The notes beneath the pieces are model-generated. The model was not told the origin of the DNA, did not search any database, and was given only the letters and a program-made list of their open reading frames with translations. 27,694 nt of DNA from a virus. Shown here in pieces: positions 20,233 through 27,687 of the stretch. A program made the translations under genes and the position numbers. Location: positions 1-27,694 of the IMG/VR virus record IMGVR_UViG_3300040801_004796; one strand, 5' to 3'. How positions within the stretch are numbered: position 1 is the stretch's first letter; every line of letters begins with the position of its first letter.

Positions 20233-22136
20233 TCTACAATGGCAGATTTAAACTTTAGCTTAAAGCTATTAAAAGCTGTCCTTGTGGTGTACTGGTTTAA
20301 GCTATTGGAGCTAAGGACAATCTCGTTAAATTTTCCCTCTCTGTAAATAAAGGTCCTGCGGCTATGTTCTATAAGCCTATGGAGCCAGTCTATTTCTTCT
20401 TGGCTGTATATTTGCCCTGTCTCTATGCTGTAGTCCTTGCTGCTTTTAATGTCTACTACCTTTGTATGGGTTTGGGCTTCTTGCTGTACCTCTGTAGATT
20501 CTATGCTTGGTTTGTTGTCTAGCTTTAGGCTTCCGGTAAACTCAAAAAACTCGAACTCGCGCCACTCGTTCATAAAGGCTATAATATGCTGCTCAAGCCC
20601 TTTTGGTTTAATGGTAACATCTAGGCTTATTGGGCCAAAAGCTATAGTTATGTTATCTCCAACCTGTAACTGCATTGGTGCTAGATCTACAATAGCGTTA
20701 TAGACCAATAGGCCAGAATCTATGACTGTTGTGTAGGTTGCAGTGTGGTCTCCGGTTACTTCAATATTATTAATCCCTTCTGTAGATAGGCAGCTAAGGC
20801 TTATTTTTGCGTCCTTGGTTACAAATATATGGCTTGGTGCGTAATTAAGCTTATTAGCTACCTCTGGGGTTTTACCTGTTAAAAACCTAACGTTGCTAAA
20901 GCTATCTATTATTAAAGAAGAGCCATTAAAGCGTTGTTTGTTATAGGCAGAAAAGCTGATATTTACAGGGCTTATATTGTTCTTAATGCGTGTTATAAAA
21001 TTTGCACTTGGTGGTGGCGCAATTAAAAGCACATTGGTTTCCATACCAAAGAGCACGGATGCCAAACCATTTTGAAACGGTGCCCTTAGTTTATAGATTT
21101 CATTTTGAATGCTATTGCTTATAATACCCTCTAAATACAAGAACATATTTGGCAGTGTGCTTGTTACGTTAAAATAATTACGGTCATCTGAAAAATACAA
21201 GGCCTCGCTCTCTATGCCTTCTGTCTGCGGATTTAGGATAAAAAGTCTAATGTATATGGAGTTGGCACGATTTCCCATAACAAAGCGTAGCTCCGTAAGG
21301 TATGGTACTTCTGTGTTTGTAAGTGCCGCAGAATCTACGCTTACATCTAAAACGGTGACACCTGCCGTGCCGCTGGTTGCAGATAGGTTTAACCACGCAT
21401 CGTTTATCTCTGCCGTCCAATTATCTGAAGCCTCTATAGTAAGCTCTTGTGTTGTGGTGTTTGGCTCTCCAATTTCTGAGATAAACTCCATGCCGTAAGG
21501 CGTTATAAACAAAAAGTTAGCTTGGTCATTGGCTTGTGCCACACCCAAGAAAACGGTGATTTGGCGCTCTGTTTGGCTGTCTTGTACGGTTATAACTGCG
21601 GAATACTGACCTATTAGAAGCCCTGTAGGGTCTACAGTGACCACTATTGATGCATCGCCTTGGCCGTTGGTCTGTGATAAACTAACCCAAGTCTCTGATG
21701 CGCTTGCCGTCCATACATTCTCCGTATTTATGCTAAGGCTTAATGGCTGTGGGTTGGCCTGCCCTAAATTATGGCTAAATGTAAGTGATGATGGTGCAAC
21801 GGTCAATGGTACATAATCGCCAACATTTAGCATTATTTCATACCAAGGGCTGTTTGTTGCGCCAAGGGCAAAGACATATCTTACCCTTATAAAGAAATTA
21901 TAATCCCCTGGCTGCATGGTAGAGGCGTAGGTAAGATTTACGCTAACGGTAAACCTAATCCTGTTGATATTACCATCGTAATAGATGTTAGAGAAAACAG
22001 CCCAAGGCGCAGAGCCTTGTATCTCTATACCTCCTATTGGCGTAACGGGAGGCTCTAGCATTACCTCTTGGAAGGCAAAGCCAGGGTTATTGATATTAAA
22101 GTTAAGCACTAAAGGTGCTGCCGGTGAAAATGCCAT
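20229..22136 (-). CDS. Tail protein with BACON-like domain repeats
   Basis: A 635-aa protein. The N-terminal 300 residues are three related Ig-like units of about 95 residues. Units 2 (110-200: SLTFSHNLGQANPQPLSLSI, WTASASETWVSLSQTNGQGD) and 3 (207-302: LTIEASDNWTAEINDAWLNL) match the BACON pattern of two Trp about 10-12 residues apart, then Gly and a strand with a conserved Asp. Unit 1 (5-106) is more diverged. The C-terminal half is another beta-rich tail module. BACON domains are proposed to bind carbohydrate or mucin-like glycans in Bacteroidetes and occur in phage tail proteins such as those of crAss-like phages. It may bind host glycans. It starts 3 bases after the tape measure stop. 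Confidence 0.78.
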   Translation of the reverse strand: MAFSPAAPLVLNFNINNPGFAFQEVMLEPPVTPIGGIEIQGSAPWAVFSNIYYDGNINRIRFTVSVNLTYASTMQPGDYNFFIRVRYVFALGATNSPWYEIMLNVGDYVPLTVAPSSLTFSHNLGQANPQPLSLSINTENVWTASASETWVSLSQTNGQGDASIVVTVDPTGLLIGQYSAVITVQDSQTERQITVFLGVAQANDQANFLFITPYGMEFISEIGEPNTTTQELTIEASDNWTAEINDAWLNLSATSGTAGVTVLDVSVDSAALTNTEVPYLTELRFVMGNRANSIYIRLFILNPQTEGIESEALYFSDDRNYFNVTSTLPNMFLYLEGIISNSIQNEIYKLRAPFQNGLASVLFGMETNVLLIAPPPSANFITRIKNNISPVNISFSAYNKQRFNGSSLIIDSFSNVRFLTGKTPEVANKLNYAPSHIFVTKDAKISLSCLSTEGINNIEVTGDHTATYTTVIDSGLLVYNAIVDLAPMQLQVGDNITIAFGPISLDVTIKPKGLEQHIIAFMNEWREFEFFEFTGSLKLDNKPSIESTEVQQEAQTHTKVVDIKSSKDYSIETGQIYSQEEIDWLHRLIEHSRRTFIYREGKFNEIVLSSNSLNQYTTRTAFNSFKLKFKSAIVE

Positions 22137-22139
22137 AAT

Positions 22140-24899
22140 CTATTCTGTTGATTGCCTTTCTATAGCGGCAAGTTTTTCTGCAAGTTCCTGTCTTTTTATC
22201 TCTTCATTAAAGCCAAACACTACAGTAGCCTTAAGGTTTCTAAGTTGTGTTATAATTTCTTGCCCTGTCTCCTCGGTAAGCATTAAACCTGTTGTGTTTG
22301 GTGTAACGTCTTGCTCTGCGTCTTCTGGCACGTTGCCACCATCGTTAAAAGACGGTATTTTTCTAAGGCGCTTTTGCTCTAGGTAATTTATAATTGCAGG
22401 GACCTCTGGGTCTTTGCGCACTATTTTAGGTACAATGTACTCTTCTGGGTGCAATATGGCCAAGCGGCCACCGCGCCCATCTAAACCACCAGAGGCGGGA
22501 CCATCAAAACTTTCGCCACCTGTTTCAAAACCTTGTATGGTAGTTGCCAGTATAGAGCCTATCTGTGCTGCGGCATTAAGTTTAACGGCTGCGGCATTCT
22601 TAGCCGCTATCAAAATATTGTTTCCTATCATTGGCTGCCCTCCTGTTAAAGGTGAAGCTGCCAATGATATTGCATTTGCGGCCGCAAGAGATGCTGATAT
22701 TTGTCCCAGTGAAGCTGCGGAACTCTTAACTATATCTGCAACGGCTTTGCCTTTTTCAAAAAGAAACAAAGCTCTACCAATTTCTTGTTGCTGTCCAAAG
22801 ACAGAGCGTAAAACATTAAGACCTGTCTTTAATACATTTTCTTTTGCTTGTTGATATTTAGTCTCTGCATCAATAAGTTTTTGCTTGGTCTCTGCGTCTA
22901 GCTTGGTAAGGCGCTCTTCTTCTTTTTGCTTTTGCTCTAAGCGCTTTTCGGCATATTTGTCACGTATTTGTTGAATTTCAAACTGTAGGGCTTCTTCAAA
23001 ACCTTTTTTTAGCTCTTTATCAAACTCTGCATCTGCTATAAGTTTTTCAAATTCCTGCTCCTTACGCAGTATCTCCTCTTCTTCATCGCGTTGGTCTTTA
23101 TCTAACTTATCTAGCTCCTTAAGGATTTCTTGCTCTTCTTCTAGCTGCTTAAGTTGCTCATAGAGTTTTTTGCGGCTGTCTAAAACTTTTTGGTCTTGTG
23201 GTGTAAGATTGCCGTCACCATCACCTTCATTTTGGTTTTGGTTTCCTTCTGTATTGCTTGTTGGTGATGCCGTTATAAAGTCGTCAATGTTTTTGCGCTC
23301 TAGCTCGTTGTTTCCTGCAAAGGCATTTCTTATGGCTTCTGCGTCTTCTTGGGCTTTTTTCTTAAGATTGTCTATGGCTTCCCCTATATTATCAAACCCT
23401 TGGCTAAAGCCTTCTTTAATCTTGTCTGGGTCTAATGTAAAAACGCCCTCTATTACAGTTCCCAAGGATTTAAACTGTTTTACTATAAGTGATATGGTCT
23501 CACCAATAACCTTAAATGGTGCGGTTGCAGAGGTAGCTAAAACCGTTAACAGGGCAGAAAACGTGCGGCTCTCGTTGTTTAGGTCTACAAACCAGTTATA
23601 GACATCTACACCAATCTTTAAAATATCTACCAAGAGCTTTGTGCCAAACAGCTTGGCCTTGTCTATTAGCAAGCCAAAGCCTTGGTCTCCTGTAGAGAAC
23701 AGGGCAGAGGAGACTTGTTTGAGTTCTGTAGTGGCCTTTATTTGCTCTTGGGTAATTTTTTCGCTTTCGGTAAGTTCTCGTTGTTGCTCGTTAAGGGCGG
23801 TGTTTAAGGCATTAAAAACCTGAAGCGCGCCACCAGCGTCTTCACCAGCACCCTTAAATAAATCTGCGGTTAACTGTGCGTTTTGCTGTACGTTGATGCC
23901 TGTTTTATCTGCCTGTGCGCTTATTTCTGCCAGTGCGTCCTTGGTTGTGGTCTCGCCAGTTCTTATACGTTTAAGTATATCATCTGTAAAAGCTGCGCCA
24001 AAGGCATTGACTAGGGCATCCCTTGTGGTTTTGGTTTGTTCTTTTAAGGCTAAATCTGCTTCTTTTAATGCGTCTGGTAGTTTATCCTGGTAGATGCCAA
24101 GGTCAAAACCTGCTGCTATAATTTTGCCAAACTCTTGTGCAGAAAACCCAGCTTGATTAAAAAACGTTGGGTATTCCTTAAGGCTATCAAAAAACTCATC
24201 GTTATTTTTTTGCCCTCTTACAAGTTGGCCTTCTATAACATCAAAGGCTTCATCAAAGGAAATACCAAATTGCTGTGCCAAGTTTTTGGCTGAAATAAGG
24301 GTTTCCTTAAAATCTACATCAAAAGTTTCTACCAAGGCCTCTGCACGTATGCGCGCTTGGTCTGCTGCTTGGTCCGTTAAGCCAGTTATTTGCTGTGTAA
24401 GCCTTAGTGCCTCTACAACCTGTTGGTTATAATCAAACCATGCCTTTGCGGCTATACCTATACCAGCCAATGCGGCGATTGCAGCGCCTATAGGTGTGGC
24501 AATAAAGGCAATTGCGGCGCGCGTGGCTCCTTTTATGCCTGTTTTAATACCGTTAAAGCCTTCTTGTACGTCTAAATAATTTCCGGTTCTAAGTCCGTTA
24601 AAATATTGTCCAATACTTGCCGTAAATTCTGAGAGGCTATTTGTGGTATTGTCTATGCCGTTTTCCGTAAGTTTTACGTCTTCACGGAAAGCGCGCTGAG
24701 CTTTATACGCTTTATCTATAGCTAGTTCTGCTTCTGCGGCTGACCTATTATATTTTTTCCAAGCTTCACTACCTTGTTCTACACTATTGGCTTGATTTCT
24801 AAATTTTCTTAAATTTCTTCTTAATGATGATATTGTATTGTCAATTTCCTCACCATTAATAAAAATCTTTAAGCGTCTTGTAATTGGTCTGTCTGCCAT
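22140..24899 (-). CDS. Tail tape measure protein
   Basis: A 919-aa protein from ATG 24899 (MADRPITRRLKIF). The frame opens two codons earlier at a TTG, which I reject. It is largely helical with long coiled coils at residues of about 540-700 (LEEEQEILKELDKLDKDQRD), a hydrophobic segment near residues 125-155 (AIAFIATPIGAAIAALAG), and a Gly-rich C-terminus (TGGESFDGPASGGLDGRGGR, then LAILHPEEYIVPK), typical of tape measures. It sets tail length and is the largest tail gene. The start overlaps the upstream stop by one base (TAATG). Confidence 0.9.
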   Translation of the reverse strand: MADRPITRRLKIFINGEEIDNTISSLRRNLRKFRNQANSVEQGSEAWKKYNRSAAEAELAIDKAYKAQRAFREDVKLTENGIDNTTNSLSEFTASIGQYFNGLRTGNYLDVQEGFNGIKTGIKGATRAAIAFIATPIGAAIAALAGIGIAAKAWFDYNQQVVEALRLTQQITGLTDQAADQARIRAEALVETFDVDFKETLISAKNLAQQFGISFDEAFDVIEGQLVRGQKNNDEFFDSLKEYPTFFNQAGFSAQEFGKIIAAGFDLGIYQDKLPDALKEADLALKEQTKTTRDALVNAFGAAFTDDILKRIRTGETTTKDALAEISAQADKTGINVQQNAQLTADLFKGAGEDAGGALQVFNALNTALNEQQRELTESEKITQEQIKATTELKQVSSALFSTGDQGFGLLIDKAKLFGTKLLVDILKIGVDVYNWFVDLNNESRTFSALLTVLATSATAPFKVIGETISLIVKQFKSLGTVIEGVFTLDPDKIKEGFSQGFDNIGEAIDNLKKKAQEDAEAIRNAFAGNNELERKNIDDFITASPTSNTEGNQNQNEGDGDGNLTPQDQKVLDSRKKLYEQLKQLEEEQEILKELDKLDKDQRDEEEEILRKEQEFEKLIADAEFDKELKKGFEEALQFEIQQIRDKYAEKRLEQKQKEEERLTKLDAETKQKLIDAETKYQQAKENVLKTGLNVLRSVFGQQQEIGRALFLFEKGKAVADIVKSSAASLGQISASLAAANAISLAASPLTGGQPMIGNNILIAAKNAAAVKLNAAAQIGSILATTIQGFETGGESFDGPASGGLDGRGGRLAILHPEEYIVPKIVRKDPEVPAIINYLEQKRLRKIPSFNDGGNVPEDAEQDVTPNTTGLMLTEETGQEIITQLRNLKATVVFGFNEEIKRQELAEKLAAIERQSTE

Positions 24900-25273
24900 T
24901 ACCAATTAATTTTAGATGTTATCTCCTCTGCCCTTAGCTCTCCTATTTCATCTGCAAGGGTTTCCAGGGCTTTTGTTCTATTAAAAGCTTCTGTAAAGTA
25001 GCCTCTAGGGTCTAGCGTGTACTTGGCTCTATTGGATGCTGTCCTTTCAAAGCCATAATGTTGTATAAACGTTACTCTTGTTGCGTTTATGGTTAGGTTG
25101 TCCAAGCCTCCGTATTTCATTTTTGGGCTTACCTTAATAGCGCGTAACATGGCGCCTGTATCTTTAAATGGTCTTACCGTAGCCTTTAAAGCATTCCTTA
25201 CGTTTTTAGCGGCTTTTTGCCCTGCTTTTTTTTCTAGATCTGTAAGATTACGGTTATTTTCGCCTTGGCGCAT
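24899..25273 (-). CDS. Putative tail completion/neck protein (HK97 gp10-like)
   Basis: A 124-aa basic protein (KAGQKAAKNVRNALKATVRP, then YGGLDNLTINATRVTFIQHY) before the tape measure. Size, charge and the repeated basic helices followed by a short strand fit gp10-like tail-completion or neck proteins, though there is no strict motif. It is the first gene of the tail transcript behind late motif C. The assignment is by context and weak resemblance. Confidence 0.5.
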   Translation of the reverse strand: MRQGENNRNLTDLEKKAGQKAAKNVRNALKATVRPFKDTGAMLRAIKVSPKMKYGGLDNLTINATRVTFIQHYGFERTASNRAKYTLDPRGYFTEAFNRTKALETLADEIGELRAEEITSKINW

Positions 25274-25311
25274 TGCAGATAGTTTACTGCAATTTGGCGG
25301 TTGTTTTGGTT

Positions 25312-25328
25312 AAAAAAAAGGACAGTAA
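25312..25328 (-). promoter_or_regulatory. Late motif, copy C (TTACTGTCCTTTTTTTT)
   Basis: TTACTGTCCTTTTTTTT on the minus strand, 38 bases before the ATG at 25273 of the tail operon and directly after the terminator of cassette 2. It is the closest match to copy B. Confidence 0.6.
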
Positions 25329-25339
25329 TTTTAAAAGAA

Positions 25340-25359
25340 AAACCCACAGAAGTGGGTTT
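25340..25359. terminator. Terminator at the end of cassette 2
   Basis: AAACCCAC (25340-25347), loop AGAA, GTGGGTTT (25352-25359), just after the stop of the 83-aa copy 2. A run of A/T follows on the minus strand. It separates the cassette from the tail transcript. Confidence 0.78.
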
Positions 25360-25363
25360 GTTC

Positions 25364-25615
25364 TTAAAAGGTATTTACACCATGTAGCTCTGGGTCTAGG
25401 TACATGTCTATCTTTAATAGGCAGTTGTACATTAGCTTAAAGGTATAGAAGAGCGTATGTGCTTCTTCTGGTTTGCCAATAAACTGGTCACTTAACAAGG
25501 CATTGCTGTAGCAGTGCATTAAAAAATCCTTGCATCTGGTAATCTCTAAAAGGTTGTGCAGTTCCCTTATCTCATCTAAGATAAGACGGTCTTTCTCTAA
25601 ATTTTCTGTTTGCAT
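25364..25615 (-). CDS. 83-aa protein of cassette 2
   Basis: Nearly identical to the protein at 16797-17048 (79 of 83 residues), differing at residues 2, 3, 27 and 53. The reading frame continues upstream to an ATG at 25705, which would give 113 aa, but that extension crosses RNA II, is absent in copy 1 (where the frame is closed by a stop), and is rejected. The start at 25615 puts GCAAACA over codons 1-3, pairing with TGTTTGC in the leader. Function unknown, as for copy 1. Confidence 0.72.
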   Translation of the reverse strand: MQTENLEKDRLILDEIRELHNLLEITRCKDFLMHCYSNALLSDQFIGKPEEAHTLFYTFKLMYNCLLKIDMYLDPELHGVNTF

Positions 25616-25775
25616 AACTCGAAAATATTTTAAATACGAAGCCTCACTTAGGTCTGCAAACACTTTCGCGAGAAAGGAGTACCCTTGTTTCCTTGGGTGG
25701 ACCATATGAGACTTCTATCGTTAAAAAAGATAAATCTGAATTTATCTCGCCGAAAATGTTTGCGAGACAAATATA
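25607..25775 (-). promoter_or_regulatory. RNA II leader, copy 2: covarying switch before the 83-aa gene
   Basis: The -7 box TATATTTG is at 25768-25775. The 5' segment GCAAACATTTTCGGCGAG (25746-25763) is followed by the conserved hairpin GATAAAT/ATTTATC (25729-25746) and TTTTTT (25723-25728). The complement CTCGCGAAAGTGTTTGC is at 25656-25672, and GCAAACA recurs over the start codon (25607-25613). Stems: GAAGTCTCA (25707-25715) with TGAGGCTTC (25638-25646), and ACCC with GGGT around a GGAAAC loop (25676-25703). Compared with copy 1, the three specificity segments and both stems differ by compensating changes, while the hairpin and loops are unchanged. Confidence 0.75.
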
Positions 25776-25784
25776 GTAAAAAAA

Positions 25785-26339
25785 TTAAACACCTTTAAAA
25801 AGGTCTAATTGGTTGCTAATAATTTCTTTATCTAAGGCATTGAGTTGTTTTGTAGAAGATGTTTGTTGTTTTTTTAGTTCTTGTATCTTTTTATACGCTT
25901 TGGTTTGGCTTAGTTCTTCTTCTAGTTTTTCAATCTCAATTTGTGTTGCAGTTTTTTCTTTTAGTACTTGGGTGCGTTTGTTGTAGTTGTCAAATAAAAT
26001 AGAATCAATAGTGTAAATAATCCATAAATCAAAATTTACATCAAGCCAAGCAGCAAATTTTAAAGCTAACTTTCTATGAAAATAAGTTGCTTTATTTGTT
26101 GTTTTAACTACGTCTTTATATTTGGTTTGATGTGGCAGATGTGCCACATCAAAATTTGTATTTTCAGATTTAATTAAAGCATCAATAAAAATCTTTGTGC
26201 CATCCAATCTTAAAAAATCTTTAGGTCGTTTATTGAAAATTTTTGCCATTTCTGTGGCATTAACCATAACATTTTTATCTAACGGATTAACCAAAAAATG
26301 TATTTCAGTCTCTTGGTAAATAAATTCTAATGTTTTCAT
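25785..26339 (-). CDS. KilA-N domain protein, full length (antirepressor-like)
   Basis: A 184-aa protein. Residues of about 1-115 are a KilA-N domain with the VMVNATEMAKIFNKRPKDFL N-terminus and the second half HRKLALKFAAWLDVNFDLWI. Residues of about 125-175 are a coiled coil (IEIEKLEEELSQTKAYKKIQ) ending STKQLNALDKEI, like that of the antirepressor at 17298-17837. KilA-N proteins in phages bind DNA and often act as antirepressors or regulators. It is led by RNA I copy B and its own promoter, and is followed by RNA II copy 2 and the 83-aa gene. Confidence 0.82.
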   Translation of the reverse strand: MKTLEFIYQETEIHFLVNPLDKNVMVNATEMAKIFNKRPKDFLRLDGTKIFIDALIKSENTNFDVAHLPHQTKYKDVVKTTNKATYFHRKLALKFAAWLDVNFDLWIIYTIDSILFDNYNKRTQVLKEKTATQIEIEKLEEELSQTKAYKKIQELKKQQTSSTKQLNALDKEIISNQLDLFKGV

Positions 26340-26358
26340 AATGTATTATAAAAAAGGA

Positions 26359-26436
26359 AAATCCCTTCAAAAGTGGTAACGGACACTTAAGAAGGGATTT
26401 ACTCCAATTCGTATTTTCTTATAGCCGTTACTCTAT
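26359..26436 (-). promoter_or_regulatory. RNA I leader, copy B: two hairpins with kissing loops
   Basis: 5' hairpin ATAG (26433-26436), loop AGTAACGG (26425-26432), CTAT (26421-26424). 3' hairpin: AAATCCCTTC (26391-26400) and GAAGGGATTT (26359-26368), inner stem AAGTG/CACTT, 8-base loop TCCGTTAC (26376-26383). GTAACGG and CCGTTAC in the two loops pair over 7 bases. TTTTCCTTTTTT follows the second stem, so it can act as an intrinsic terminator, 19 bases before the ATG at 26339. In both copies 22 bases lie between the outer arms. Confidence 0.78.
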
Positions 26437-26440
26437 GGTA

Positions 26441-26483
26441 CAAAACTATACAATTGTAACGATATAACCAAACAATTGTATGG
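26441..26483 (-). promoter_or_regulatory. Promoter of KilA-N transcript B with two operators
   Basis: TTTG (26469-26472), 20 bases, then TAGTTTTG (26441-26448). Operator-like sequences: TTACAATTGTATAG on the minus strand (26446-26459) and CCATACAATTGTTT (26470-26483). The stretch ATACAATTGTTTGGTTAT (26464-26481) is identical to the one at 18248-18265. Confidence 0.7.
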
Positions 26484-26492
26484 CTTTGTTTT

Positions 26493-27293
26493 TTAGGTGT
26501 GTTGCAAAACCATTTTCTTTAATGTTCTTACAGAGGTGTGCAAATAGCGTTGTGTGGTTTCTATTTTTTTATGGCCCAATAAACGCCTAATAAATTCTAT
26601 ATCCATGCCAGAATCTAATAAATGGGTAGCGCGGCTGTGTCTAAGATCGTGAAGCCTTATTTTTTTGGTGATGCCTGTTTTTTTTAGGTTTATCTGGAGT
26701 ATGGCATTTGCAGATTGTGGGCTGTACTTTTCGGAGTTTTGACCGTTAAATAAATAGGTTTTAGGCCTGTAAGTTTTATAGTATTGTCTTAGGGTTTCTA
26801 TACATGGGTTTGGTAATGGTACAAGCCTGTCTTTTTTGCCCTTGGACTGTACTATTTTAATAATAGCCTCTTTATTGATGTGCTCAATCTTAATGTTAAG
26901 TAGTTCTGAGCGCCTTAATGCACCATAATATAAAAGGCTAAGTATGGCTTTGTGTTTTAGATTTGTAGTAGCTAATATTAGTTTTTGTGCTTCTTCTTTA
27001 CTCAATGTATTTGGAATAAACTGCTCCCTTTTTACATTTGGAATAAACTTAAAGGTCTGTGGCTTGTTTAAAACTCCTGTGTAAAAATGTTTTAAGGCCC
27101 CAATAATTTGCTGTCTGGTGCGCGAGGCATTTCCTTTTAATGAAAATTTAATAATGTCTTTTGGTTCTGCTTGATATGGTTTGTTGTTAACGTGCAAAAG
27201 AAAAGAATTAACTATTTTACTGTATTGCGCAATGGTTCTTGGCGAAAGGTTGCGTAATTTTAAGTAGTTTTGGTAATCTTGTAAGTAGCTCAT
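26493..27293 (-). CDS. Second tyrosine recombinase (XerC/D-like)
   Basis: A 266-aa protein from ATG 27293 (MSYLQDYQNYLKLRNLSPRT). A longer frame to 27359 is open, but its N-terminus reads through the 27333-27346 inverted repeat and is rejected. The N-terminal SAM-like domain is residues 1-90. Catalytic residues: Arg127 (GALRRSE), Lys151 or 153 (QSKGKKD), His215 and Arg218 (HDLRH), His241 (LGHKKIETT) and the nucleophile Tyr250. It lacks an arm-binding domain, as in XerC/D, integron-type or inversion recombinases. No integron-specific insertion is seen. Adjacent inverted repeats make DNA inversion or excision plausible. Confidence 0.88.
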   Translation of the reverse strand: MSYLQDYQNYLKLRNLSPRTIAQYSKIVNSFLLHVNNKPYQAEPKDIIKFSLKGNASRTRQQIIGALKHFYTGVLNKPQTFKFIPNVKREQFIPNTLSKEEAQKLILATTNLKHKAILSLLYYGALRRSELLNIKIEHINKEAIIKIVQSKGKKDRLVPLPNPCIETLRQYYKTYRPKTYLFNGQNSEKYSPQSANAILQINLKKTGITKKIRLHDLRHSRATHLLDSGMDIEFIRRLLGHKKIETTQRYLHTSVRTLKKMVLQHT

Positions 27294-27332
27294 ATATAAT
27301 TGATTAAATATTAAACATGGATATAGCGGGTA

Positions 27333-27496
27333 GTTACAGGCAATCGCCTGCGGACGCATACAGACAATTATAAAAAAAGTTGTATATTTGCATTATTCGA
27401 AATATTTGGCATAATGATGTCTATTTAATTAAGTCTAGTGAGTAATCGCTAGACTTTTTTTATAATCGTTCCTCTGTCTGCTCGATTGCCTGTAAC
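27333..27496. repeat. 14-bp inverted repeat flanking a promoter-terminator unit
   Basis: GTTACAGGCAATCG (27333-27346) and CGATTGCCTGTAAC (27483-27496) are a perfect inverted pair with 136 bases between them. The left copy lies 39 bases before the recombinase ATG. Such pairs beside a tyrosine recombinase are typical of crossover sites for invertible DNA. The enclosed segment holds a TATATTTG box and a terminator. Confidence 0.68.
27383..27461 (+). ncRNA. Possible short RNA with promoter box and terminator
   Basis: TATATTTG (27383-27390) is followed by a small hairpin CATTAT/ATAATG (27391-27396 and 27411-27416) and an intrinsic terminator AAGTCTAG (27431-27438), CTAGACTT (27449-27456), T-run to 27461. 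A transcript from about 27395 would be about 65 bases. No TTTG box is placed 19-20 bases upstream. It lies wholly inside the inverted repeat pair. Confidence 0.5.
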
Positions 27497-27651
27497 GTCA
27501 TCCGTAAGCACGCCTTAATTAAGATTAGTACTTATTTACACTGGGCATGAATTCCGCAGCGCCACAGCATGTAACACAGTGTATCAGTAATAAGGCGCAC
27601 TTATCACTCTCCGTCAGGCGCGCCTGACTACGTGATACACGGCTGACGTTA
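27493..27651. other. Folded three-way-junction region, possible structured RNA or DNA
   Basis: Outer stem TAACGTCA (27493-27500) with TGACGTTA (27644-27651). Arm 1: TAAGCACGCCTTA (27505-27517) with TAAGGCGCACTTA (27591-27603), 11 of 13 pairs, enclosing a hairpin ACACTG (27538-27543) with CAGTGT (27577-27582). Arm 2: ATCAC (27603-27607) and GTGAT (27632-27636) around GTCAGGCG (27613-27620) with CGCCTGAC (27621-27628). It is richer in G+C than its surroundings. Direction is unknown. It may be an ncRNA, a recombination site or part of a host region. Confidence 0.5.
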
Positions 27652-27659
27652 AAATTTAA

Positions 27660-27687
27660 AACTGCTTACCTCTCTTGGTAAGAAGTT
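27660..27687. repeat. Hairpin at the right window edge
   Basis: AACT and CTTACC (27660-27663, 27665-27670), loop TCTCTT, GGTAAG and AGTT (27677-27682, 27684-27687), with one mismatch. It continues the series of hairpins after the recombinase gene. No gene is visible between 27294 and 27694. Confidence 0.5.

Noticed and set aside
24899-24905. TTG start two codons upstream of the tape measure ATG
   Set aside because: The ATG at 24899 overlaps the upstream stop as TAATG, the usual form in this operon.
25364-25705. A 113-aa reading of the 83-aa gene copy 2 with an upstream ATG at 25705
   Set aside because: The extension crosses RNA II and in copy 1 the same region is closed by a stop codon, so only the 83-aa core is conserved.
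27483-27651. Integron attC-like site in the folded region
   Set aside because: The outer pairs do not fit the RYYYAAC and GTTRRRY boxes, and the recombinase lacks the integron-specific insertion.
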